The notes under the pieces are model-generated. The model searched no databases, was not told the DNA's origin, and saw nothing but the letters and a program-made list of their open reading frames with translations. Both the position numbers and the translations under genes were made by a program. DNA of 5,719 bases from Alphaproteobacteria bacterium (lineage in GTDB: Bacteria; Pseudomonadota; Alphaproteobacteria; Rhizobiales; Hyphomicrobiaceae). Shown here one piece after another: positions 1 through 5,632 of this stretch; the first letter of the stretch is position 1; each line of letters starts with the position of its first letter. The stretch covers positions 1 through 5,719 of the forward strand of contig JAJRRE010000089.1 in assembly GCA_024279745.1 (NCBI GenBank), written 5' to 3'.

Positions 1-2939
1 CAAGTTCGGAGCAAGCTGCGGTTCAGGATAATGAGCGCGTTGAACCCAGCGGCTCTGAGGAGCAATCGCACGCAACAGGTGGATCACCAAGCAAAACCAA
101 ATCCCACAATGCTACTGAAATTAATTCGGACCCGGCGCACCATAGTAAATCACTAAATGGCGCCGAGACAGATAACTCCGGGGCTAGGGTAACGGCAGCC
201 TCCACCGCCGAGGGTAGCAACGCCGACGCAACCGATAAAACCGATAAAACCGGCGATAAAACTGGCGACAAGGCCGGCAAAACTGACAACGAAACCGATC
301 GGCTTGATGCCTCTTCAAAGCGTGAAGCCAAGACGTCTCGATTTTCGTTCAGAAGATCACTGGCTATGTTCCGCGGGACTGACAAGAAGGGCAAAGACAG
401 TAAAAAATCCGACAAAACGTCGCTGTCCAACAGTGTCGCGACAAAACCGCAGCAAGCCTCCGACACAGACAAGAAACTGCCCAAAGATAAGGCCCCGAGC
501 AGAGTTAAGGGTCTCCGCAAGGACAAAGTTCATGGTAAGGGCGACGGAACGGCCAATCACGCTACGCCGACGCCCAAAGCGTCACCAAGAACGCGGCACC
601 TTAACACCCGCTCGCGGGATCAAGATCAAACTGGCGATGCCGTGCCGGCCGATAACAAAGCGCAAGAAACTGCCGCATCCAGGTCGGTTTCAGCTGACGC
701 GCGCCTTGCCGATGGACTTGATCATGCCCCAGCACATGAGCAGATTGGCAGCATCGCGCACGGCGATAAAACAGCCATCGCGGCTAGGCGCCAATCACAC
801 ACGCCGCTTCATCGCAGCAACAAGGACACTCGGGACACTCGGGACAAACAAGACACCCGTGACAGACACGATACCCAGAACAAACAGCGCCCGCGCACTT
901 TGCATGGTTTCCGTCAAGGATCGCACCAGGGATCACACCAGGGATCGCGGACAACTGCTGCACTGACAGGCACAGCGCGTTCTTCAGGCCCTGCTATTGC
1001 TAACAGCACGCCAGATCAACGGGCGGCATCAGCGAATCCTGGCCAAAATTCCAGTGCCGATTTACCTTCGTCTCCCCCCCAAAACGGCCATTCAGCTCAT
1101 CGCCGGCCAACGGACCCGCAGGACGCAAGGGCCGCGCCGCGCGGGCAAAACGCTAGGCTGCAGGGCCGGCGGCCACAACCGGGCAACCAGCACAAATCCT
1201 CAGCTGCGGCGTTGCAGCAAAGCGGCACGACATCGCGCGCGGCGACGCATGGACAAACACCAACAAATGCGCGCCCTGCTCACGGCACGCGTGGTCACAA
1301 AGCCGAGCCCGCGCCCGTGTTGAATTCCATCGCAGTTCGCCAGGCGTCGGGAATTCCCACTTCACCGGCAGAACTGACCGCTTCAGCGCCTGCCCCTGCC
1401 GCCTCGCGGCATACACCGCCAGCTGGACAGATCGCACGGGGGTCAGGCACTCGTAGAAACGCCGCTGCCAGCCAGACTGCACCAAACCAGACGGCGCCAG
1501 CATTGGCGGCGCAAAGATTGACCGCGCCAGGACATGCCAAACAAGGACAGGCCGCGCAAGGACAGGCCGCGCCTGGGCAGGCTGCACAAAGATTGGGCGC
1601 ACGGCCGTATATCGCTGGCACCAATCAAATTGGCCAAGCCAGCGCGGCAGATCTGCCGGAGCCCAAACGCAAACGGCGCCGTGTCATGCTGCCGCTGCTG
1701 TTGGTGTCGGCAATCGGCGGGGCCGGTTGGCTGAGCTATACCGGCCGGATCGAAATTCCCAGCCAGATCAAACCCTATTACACCAAGGCCGTGAGCATTG
1801 GAAAATCACTGGCTGCGAGTTACATTCCAAATTCGTCTACCAAACCGGGCAATGCTGATACCAAATCGACCGCCGCGCCTGTTTCCGGTCAAGCGCAGAT
1901 GGCAAAGAAATCCTTGCAAGTTGTTTTGAACAAGCAGATCACACCGCCGCAACCGCAACTGGCAGTGCCAAAAATCGTGACGCTGCCGAGCGCGCCTAAC
2001 CCAGCAAGTGGGAGCCCTACAACCGGAACCGCCGGGACCGGGCAAATCGTAACCTTGCCAGCGGGCCAATTGCCGTCCTCGACATCATCGATCCTGCCGC
2101 GGCAGGGTGCGCTCCCTGCTCCAATCCAACCCGCATCTCAGCCATCGGCAACTTTACCGGCAACGTCCCAACCGCCCAATTCTGATCCCGCGTCGAACAC
2201 AGCGCAAGCCCCTGTTGCCAATGGCTCCTCCGGTTTGACCCAGATCACCCGGCAAATCCCGACGGCCCCTATTCCGGCACGGCCACCGGGGCCACCGCAG
2301 AACCCGCTGCTGTCGTCGCCATTGTGGCGCTATATCGAGCAGGAATTTCCAAATTGGTATAATAAACGCGCCAGCGAGGCGATGACGCTAAAAGAGGAAA
2401 ATCTCGACGATCACGCAATCATACGATTGATGGACCAGAAAATGATCGCGCTGCGGCGGCGCTATGCCAGTACCGCCCTGGCTTCATCGCAACCCCATCT
2501 TAAGCAGATCGCCGCAAGCTTCCTGGCAATGGTGCAAGAATTATCCAAAAATTCCGTATCCGCCTGTTATGGCTTCATCTCACATGGAGAATCAGCTCCT
2601 CAAGTCGCTAAACTGTTGCAAAACCAAAATTATTCGCAATATCTGGATGCCCAATCCCTGGCCATCGTCAAAGCGGTAATTGATGGCAGGAACTTGCCGC
2701 AAACCCATAAGCCGCCAGAACCGGAAGATTACCGCGCCCTCGCCGCCGAGCTGACCAAACGCGGCTGGAGCACCAGCGATTTGCAATTATTCACTGATCC
2801 GGTTTCTTTATCCAATGCCAAACCGGCCAAGGTTTGTTCCATGGTGCAAGACTGGTTCGCGGCGCAGCTGGCTTTGCCCAATTCAGCGGCTCAGTTGCGG
2901 CTATTGGTCCAATCCCTGCGCCCGGTTATTGCCGGCTGA
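1..2939 (+). CDS. Large bitopic membrane protein with disordered N-terminal tail and folded C-terminal domain, function unknown (5' partial)
   Basis: I do not recognise this family. The frame is open from base 3 to the TGA at 2937-2939 (978 visible residues), so the gene starts upstream and the ATG at 366 is only an internal Met. Visible residues 1-555 are low complexity: first Asp/Glu/Ser/Thr/Lys-rich, then basic and rich in Ala, Gln, Pro, Gly, His and Arg, with four short repeat tracts. The first Tyr is near residue 536 and the first Trp near 576. The cluster KRKRRR just before a hydrophobic stretch (MLPLLLVSAIGGAGWL, about residues 562-577) predicts one membrane segment with the tail in the cytoplasm and the C-terminus in the periplasm. 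A Pro/Ser/Thr-rich spacer follows (to about 766, with IVTLP twice), then a likely helical domain (about 767-978) with blocks PLWRYIEQEFPNWY, LRRRYA, SACYGFISHGE, KRGWSTSDLQLF and VCSMVQDWFAAQL. The only two Cys (about 855 and 945) are in this domain. A structural or envelope-linking role is possible but is inference. Confidence 0.88.
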   Translation, partial: SSEQAAVQDNERVEPSGSEEQSHATGGSPSKTKSHNATEINSDPAHHSKSLNGAETDNSGARVTAASTAEGSNADATDKTDKTGDKTGDKAGKTDNETDRLDASSKREAKTSRFSFRRSLAMFRGTDKKGKDSKKSDKTSLSNSVATKPQQASDTDKKLPKDKAPSRVKGLRKDKVHGKGDGTANHATPTPKASPRTRHLNTRSRDQDQTGDAVPADNKAQETAASRSVSADARLADGLDHAPAHEQIGSIAHGDKTAIAARRQSHTPLHRSNKDTRDTRDKQDTRDRHDTQNKQRPRTLHGFRQGSHQGSHQGSRTTAALTGTARSSGPAIANSTPDQRAASANPGQNSSADLPSSPPQNGHSAHRRPTDPQDARAAPRGQNARLQGRRPQPGNQHKSSAAALQQSGTTSRAATHGQTPTNARPAHGTRGHKAEPAPVLNSIAVRQASGIPTSPAELTASAPAPAASRHTPPAGQIARGSGTRRNAAASQTAPNQTAPALAAQRLTAPGHAKQGQAAQGQAAPGQAAQRLGARPYIAGTNQIGQASAADLPEPKRKRRRVMLPLLLVSAIGGAGWLSYTGRIEIPSQIKPYYTKAVSIGKSLAASYIPNSSTKPGNADTKSTAAPVSGQAQMAKKSLQVVLNKQITPPQPQLAVPKIVTLPSAPNPASGSPTTGTAGTGQIVTLPAGQLPSSTSSILPRQGALPAPIQPASQPSATLPATSQPPNSDPASNTAQAPVANGSSGLTQITRQIPTAPIPARPPGPPQNPLLSSPLWRYIEQEFPNWYNKRASEAMTLKEENLDDHAIIRLMDQKMIALRRRYASTALASSQPHLKQIAASFLAMVQELSKNSVSACYGFISHGESAPQVAKLLQNQNYSQYLDAQSLAIVKAVIDGRNLPQTHKPPEPEDYRALAAELTKRGWSTSDLQLFTDPVSLSNAKPAKVCSMVQDWFAAQLALPNSAAQLRLLVQSLRPVIAG
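231..299 (+). repeat. In-frame Thr-Asp-Lys / Thr-Gly-Asp-Lys repeat
   Basis: Codons read TDK, TDK, TGDK, TGDK, AGK, TDNETD. The 9-12 base units differ mostly at third positions, as in an old in-frame tandem expansion inside the disordered tail of the large membrane protein. It alternates acidic and basic residues and is expected to be unfolded. Confidence 0.75.
822..887 (+). repeat. In-frame Asp-Thr-Arg-Asp charged repeat
   Basis: The encoded stretch reads KDTRDTRDKQ then DTRDRHDTQNKQ, built on a 9-base unit (gac act cgg) repeated directly and then in diverged form. It lies in the disordered cytoplasmic tail of the large membrane protein. Confidence 0.7.
915..950 (+). repeat. Three tandem 12-base units encoding QGSH/QGSH/QGSR
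   Basis: Units at 915-926, 927-938 and 939-950 encode Gln-Gly-Ser-His, Gln-Gly-Ser-His and Gln-Gly-Ser-Arg with few base changes, which suggests recent slippage or unequal exchange that kept the reading frame. Confidence 0.8.
1512..1601 (+). repeat. Six tandem 15-base units encoding pentapeptides
   Basis: Units encode QRLTA, PGHAK, QGQAA, QGQAA, PGQAA and QRLGA. The third and fourth (1542-1556 and 1557-1571) are identical in DNA, so this is the youngest repeat in the gene. The outer units resemble each other (QRLTA/QRLGA), as if a larger block had been duplicated around a growing core. It lies about 80 bases before the membrane segment. Confidence 0.8.
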
Positions 2940-2940
2940 T

Positions 2941-3003
2941 ACTATGTTCCCCCTGATCATTTAATGTAACTTTGGGCAAATCATTCACGCCAAACAACAT
3001 AGT
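2941..3003. repeat. 8-bp inverted repeat in the spacer before the ABC-F gene
   Basis: ACTATGTT at 2941-2948 is perfectly complementary to AACATAGT at 2996-3003, with 47 bases between. It starts one base after the stop codon of the large membrane protein. There is no T-run after it, so it is not a classical Rho-independent terminator. It may be an RNA stem, part of a protein-binding site, or chance. No convincing promoter is visible in this 103-bp spacer. Confidence 0.35.
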
Positions 3004-3042
3004 CGGTGACAAAGCGTTCTATCTCGGCTACTGGCTTCAACT

Positions 3043-4971
3043 ATGCTGCACATCAACAATCTTAGCTATCGCATCGAAGGTAAACCGATCTTCGAAAATG
3101 CCACCGCCGGTATTCCAACAGGCCATAAGGTCGGGCTGGTTGGCCGTAACGGCGCCGGTAAGACCACGTTGCTGAAATTGATCACGGGCGAGCTCAGCGC
3201 CGAAGACGGCTCTATCTTCACGCCAAAGACCTCGCGTATTGGTTATGTTGCCCAAGAAGCCCCGGGCGGTCCCGTTACGCTGATTGATTGGGTCTTGGAA
3301 GCCGATAGTGAGCGTGCTGATTTGCTGGCCGAGGCGGAAACTGCAACCGAGCCAGACCGCATTGCAGAAATTCAGATCCGACTGGCGGACATCGATGCTC
3401 ATTCGGCGCCGGCCCGTGCCGCCCGCATTCTGTCTGGATTAGGCTTTGACCAGGACGCGCAAAACCGCCCCTGCTCTGAATATTCCGGTGGTTGGCGGAT
3501 GCGTGTCGCATTGGCGGCCGTTTTGTTTCTGGAGCCGGAAATTCTTCTGCTCGACGAGCCGACAAACTATCTCGACCTTGAAGGCACCATGTGGCTGGAG
3601 ACTTATCTTAGCGGCTATCCTCATACCATTTTGATGGTCAGTCATGACCGCGAACTTTTAAATCGTGCCGTATCTCATATTCTGCATCTGGACCAGGGCC
3701 GGTTGGCGCTTTACACCGGCGGCTATGACACGTTTGAAGAGACGGTACGCGAAAAACAGCGGCTCAACCTCAAACTCAGAAAGAAACAGGACGACGAGCG
3801 TCGCCATATTCAATCTTATATCGACCGGTTCCGCGCCCAGGCCACTAAAGCCAAACAGGCGCAAAGCCGCATTAAGGCGTTGGCGCGCATGAAGCCCATC
3901 GCCGCACAACTCGAAGACCGTGTCGTCCCCTTCCTATTACCCAATCCCAAGAAAACATTCGCCAGTCCCCTCATCCAGTTGGAAGAGGCCAGCGCCGGTT
4001 ATGAGCCGGGCAAAGCAATTTTATCGGGACTTAATCTGCGCCTGGATGCCGACGACCGTATCGGCCTGCTTGGCGCCAATGGCAATGGTAAAAGTACCTT
4101 CGCCAAATTGATCGCCGGACGCTTGAAACCGCAAAGCGGCAAAAGGCGCGGCTCGGAGAAAATTATCGTTGGCTTTTTCGCCCAACATCAAATGGACGAT
4201 CTGCCCGACAACACCACTCCTTATGACCACATGGTCGAGCGGATGCCCGATGCCACCGAGGCCCAGCGCAGATCGAAGCTTGGCACAATCGGGTTCAGCT
4301 TTGAAAAATCAGACACCAAGGCCAAACATTTGTCTGGCGGCGAAAAGGCACGCCTGCTGTTGGCCCTGGCTGCATTTCACGCGCCTCATCTTCTGATCCT
4401 TGACGAGCCGACCAACCATCTGGATGTCGACAGCCGCGAAGCCCTGGTGCGCGCTATTGCTGATTATGAAGGTGCGGTGATCCTGATCAGCCATGACCGG
4501 CATTTGATCGAGGCCAGCTGCGATCGGCTGTGGCTTGTGGACCAGGGAAACGTTACGCCTTATGACGGCGATATGGACGCCTATCGCGATATGTTGCTGA
4601 AATTGCGCGGCGGCGGGCGGGGCAAAAAACAGAGCCGAACAAATGGCCAGGCCGGGCCAGGCAACAATGATGTAATCACGCCGGCTCAGGATAAAGCCGA
4701 ACAGCGCCGTATGGCAGCTGCCCAGCGATCTGCCATTGCGCCGTTACGCAAGGAGGTGGTGCGGCATGAAAAACAGATGGCCAAGATACAAAAGCAAATC
4801 GATATGATAGATCAAAAGCTTGCCGACACCACGCTGTATGAGCGCTTTCCCGATGCGGCCCGAACGCTTGGCGCCGACCGGGGCAAACTGGCAAAACAGC
4901 TAACTTCTTGTGAAGACGCTTGGCTCACTGCCAGCGATGCTTTTGAACGCGCCCAATCCGACAAATCATAG
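3043..4971 (+). CDS. yheS: ABC-F family ATPase, YheS-type ribosome-associated translation factor
   Basis: A complete 642-residue soluble protein with two ABC ATPase domains in one chain and no membrane segment. Domain 1 has Walker A GRNGAGKT (34-41), signature YSGGWRMR (147-154), Walker B with LLLDEPTNYLD (168-178) and SHDR (200-203). Domain 2 has Walker A GANGNGKS (344-351), LSGGEKAR (430-437), LDEPTNHLD (453-461) and SHDR (483-486). The linker (about 233-305) carries QSYIDRFRAQATKAKQAQSRIK, the tRNA-contacting arm typical of the family. The charged C-terminal extension (about 520-642, coiled coil about 553-600) matches E. coli YheS in layout and length (637). ABC-F proteins bind the ribosomal E site and use ATP to modulate stalled or poorly positioned peptidyl-tRNA. 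The exact substrate here is unknown. The start is secure: an in-frame stop lies at 3007 and this is the first ATG after it. No good Shine-Dalgarno precedes it. Uup is the nearest alternative name, but the KAKQAQSR arm and the tail favour YheS. Confidence 0.95.
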   Translation: MLHINNLSYRIEGKPIFENATAGIPTGHKVGLVGRNGAGKTTLLKLITGELSAEDGSIFTPKTSRIGYVAQEAPGGPVTLIDWVLEADSERADLLAEAETATEPDRIAEIQIRLADIDAHSAPARAARILSGLGFDQDAQNRPCSEYSGGWRMRVALAAVLFLEPEILLLDEPTNYLDLEGTMWLETYLSGYPHTILMVSHDRELLNRAVSHILHLDQGRLALYTGGYDTFEETVREKQRLNLKLRKKQDDERRHIQSYIDRFRAQATKAKQAQSRIKALARMKPIAAQLEDRVVPFLLPNPKKTFASPLIQLEEASAGYEPGKAILSGLNLRLDADDRIGLLGANGNGKSTFAKLIAGRLKPQSGKRRGSEKIIVGFFAQHQMDDLPDNTTPYDHMVERMPDATEAQRRSKLGTIGFSFEKSDTKAKHLSGGEKARLLLALAAFHAPHLLILDEPTNHLDVDSREALVRAIADYEGAVILISHDRHLIEASCDRLWLVDQGNVTPYDGDMDAYRDMLLKLRGGGRGKKQSRTNGQAGPGNNDVITPAQDKAEQRRMAAAQRSAIAPLRKEVVRHEKQMAKIQKQIDMIDQKLADTTLYERFPDAARTLGADRGKLAKQLTSCEDAWLTASDAFERAQSDKS

Positions 4972-4989
4972 CCTATCAAGCAGAGTTGA

Positions 4990-5015
4990 CTGGTGCATTT
5001 AAACATCAGCACTAG
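4990..5015 (+). terminator. Weak hairpin after the ABC-F gene, possible terminator
   Basis: CTGGTGC (4990-4996) can pair with GCACTAG (5009-5015) through seven pairs, one a G-U, around a 12-base loop. It lies 18 bases after the stop codon. No T-run follows, so if it ends or stabilises the transcript it is not a standard intrinsic terminator. Confidence 0.2.
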
Positions 5016-5202
5016 GGGCTATATTTGCTGTTCAAAGCAATAAGTCCAACAAATTCAATCACCAGTTTTAAACGCCTCTGGCTGCTAAAGTACAATGCAA
5101 GACTTCATTGCTTCACTTGCTTTGCATATTGAGAGTAACAGAAAATATAAGCCAAACATAATTTCAAACGTGCGGTCGCGGTCCGGTTATGCTAATAATC
5201 CT

Positions 5203-5313
5203 GTGGGGGAGGCTATTCGCCAATGGGCAATTGGATAATAGTCAGCCGATCATCAAAGTGGGCTTGACCTGCGCTGCGGGTCATGGGTTGTTTGACCGGA
5301 TAGCCTCTCTCAT
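5203..5313 (+). ncRNA. Candidate structured RNA: long closing stem with two internal hairpins
   Basis: Bases 5203-5219 pair with 5297-5313 over 17 consecutive positions with no mismatch, four of them G-U in the plus-strand RNA (5203, 5206, 5208, 5217). On the minus strand these would be A-C mismatches, so the plus strand is favoured. Inside are hairpin CCAAT-GGGCA-ATTGG (5220-5234), stacked directly on the closing stem, and hairpin TGACCTGC-GCT-GCGGGTCA (5265-5283, eight pairs with one G-U), giving a three-way-junction layout. I found no hallmarks of tmRNA, RNase P RNA, SRP RNA or 6S RNA, and no promoter I trust. It could be an independent small RNA or part of a long leader for the gene at 5633. 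Confidence 0.3.
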
Positions 5314-5320
5314 CTTCTCT

Positions 5321-5367
5321 CGCCGGCATTTCTTCTGTTACAGATATTGCATCGTTGATGCCGTGCG
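5321..5367 (+). other. Hairpin downstream of the candidate RNA
   Basis: CGCCGGCAT (5321-5329) pairs with ATGCCG (5358-5363) and, across a single bulged T at 5364, with GCG (5365-5367): nine pairs with one bulge. The loop contains a small hairpin TCTG-TTA-CAGA (5334-5344). It begins eight bases after the closing stem at 5313 and may belong to the same RNA. Confidence 0.3.
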
Positions 5368-5384
5368 CCCATCGACGTATTACG

Positions 5385-5403
5385 GGCGGCCAGCTGCGCC
5401 GCC
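5385..5403. repeat. GC-rich perfect hairpin
   Basis: GGCGGC (5385-5390) and GCCGCC (5398-5403) are perfect complements around a 7-base loop CAGCTGC. It sits in the GC-rich half of the intergenic region. In DNA of this composition a six-pair stem can arise by chance. Confidence 0.3.
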
Positions 5404-5509
5404 GTCGCCTCATCCGGTAGATTGTTCCGCCAAACGGGAGGGCAAGGGCAGGGCCACGCATCAATTCACGCTGTTGCACAAGCCAGCTTCGGCGAACACG
5501 GCCGCTTAA

Positions 5510-5542
5510 GGCCTTCGCTGCCGGTGCCGCCTCGGCAGGGCC
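5510..5542 (+). terminator. GC-rich hairpin followed by a weak T-rich stretch, possible terminator
   Basis: CTGCCG (5518-5523) pairs with CGGCAG (5533-5538) over a 9-base loop, and the outer GGCC (5510-5513) pairs with GGCC (5539-5542) across a 4-base bulge. The downstream bases AGTTATTTTA are T-rich but not a clean run. If the structured region at 5203-5400 is transcribed on the plus strand, this is the best candidate for its end. Confidence 0.28.
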
Positions 5543-5546
5543 AGTT

Positions 5547-5576
5547 ATTTTAGCAAATCCACATGATAAGCCTCAA
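5547..5576 (-). promoter_or_regulatory. Sigma-70-like promoter candidate on the minus strand
   Basis: Read on the minus strand, TTGAGG (5576-5571) is followed after 18 bases by TAAAAT (5552-5547), five of six matches to the -10 consensus and four of six to the -35. It would drive leftward transcription from about 5540 into the GC-rich half of the intergenic region, but no good gene lies there. This DNA is locally AT-rich, so a chance match is quite possible. Confidence 0.2.
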
Positions 5577-5598
5577 ATTTTTGTCACAGTAGCAATCT

Positions 5599-5610
5599 AC
5601 CACCAGTGGT
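5599..5610. promoter_or_regulatory. 12-bp palindrome upstream of the GTG-start gene, possible operator
   Basis: ACCAC (5599-5603) and GTGGT (5606-5610) are perfect inverted repeats around CA. The site lies 9 bases before the ribosome binding site and downstream of a -35-like TTGTCA (5581-5586). No matching -10 box is evident. The placement would suit a repressor site, but this is inference. Confidence 0.22.
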
Positions 5611-5619
5611 TTAGAAATC

Positions 5620-5625
5620 GGGGAG
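5620..5625 (+). promoter_or_regulatory. Ribosome binding site GGGGAG that fixes the GTG start
   Basis: GGGGAG ends 7 bases before GTG 5633. It is the best Shine-Dalgarno match of the gene starts in the window and decides the start codon, since the frame has a TAG at 5612-5614 and no ATG between. Confidence 0.75.
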
Positions 5626-5632
5626 AATTCAA

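Larger units (their letters stand above)
4972..5632. other. 661-bp intergenic region with a compositional switch and several hairpins, no convincing gene
   Basis: The stretch just after the ABC-F gene is AT-rich (68 of 180 bases G or C over 4981-5160), whereas 5341-5520 is GC-rich (112 of 180). Open frames exist in the second part on both strands (plus 5189-5509, minus 5213-5479), but neither has a ribosome binding site or a product I recognise. It contains the candidate structured RNA at 5203-5313, further hairpins at 5321-5367, 5385-5403 and 5510-5542, and the upstream region of the gene starting at 5633. It may be a decayed gene, an RNA gene, or both. Confidence 0.6.

Noticed and set aside
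366..368. ATG as the start of the large membrane protein
   Set aside because: The frame continues open and with the same composition to the left edge of the window (about 121 more codons), and no ribosome binding site precedes this ATG.
23..526. Long minus-strand open frame (167 codons) opposite the large membrane protein
   Set aside because: Its product is a mirror of the plus-strand repeats (LSVLSV opposite Thr-Asp-Lys units), has no ribosome binding site, and the plus frame is open throughout and runs into a clearly folded domain.
304..966. Plus-strand open frame of 220 codons in another frame
   Set aside because: It overlaps the large gene entirely and gives a random-looking, very basic product. 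It stays open because the low-complexity region is poor in stop triplets in other frames.
1153..1637. Three overlapping minus-strand open frames opposite the Ala/Gln/Pro-rich region
   Set aside because: They are antisense shadows of GC-rich tandem repeats, with alanine- and cysteine-rich periodic products and no initiation signals.
3547..3585. Tyr instead of His in the first DEPTNxLD motif of the ABC-F protein, as a sign of a defective ATPase
   Set aside because: The catalytic Glu, both Walker A motifs, both signatures and both SHDR motifs are intact, and to my knowledge this variation occurs in related proteins. It does not indicate loss of function.
5131..5320. Possible RNase P RNA or 6S RNA because of ACAGAAA near 5138 and the long stem
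   Set aside because: The ACAGAAA match is isolated, the other conserved RNase P segments are not found, and the open central bubble with flanking stems expected of 6S RNA is not evident.
5213..5479. Minus-strand open frame of 88 codons starting at GTG
   Set aside because: No ribosome binding site at the GTG or at the internal ATG (5461), an arginine-run product I do not recognise, and its end overlaps the candidate plus-strand RNA stem. Kept only as a possible remnant.
5189..5509. Plus-strand open frame of 106 codons ending in ANTAA, considered as a small gene or a tmRNA-like tag
   Set aside because: No ribosome binding site and no recognisable product. The ending resembles tmRNA tags only superficially, since the Ala-Asn-Asp tag start, the tRNA-like acceptor domain and the CCA end are missing.
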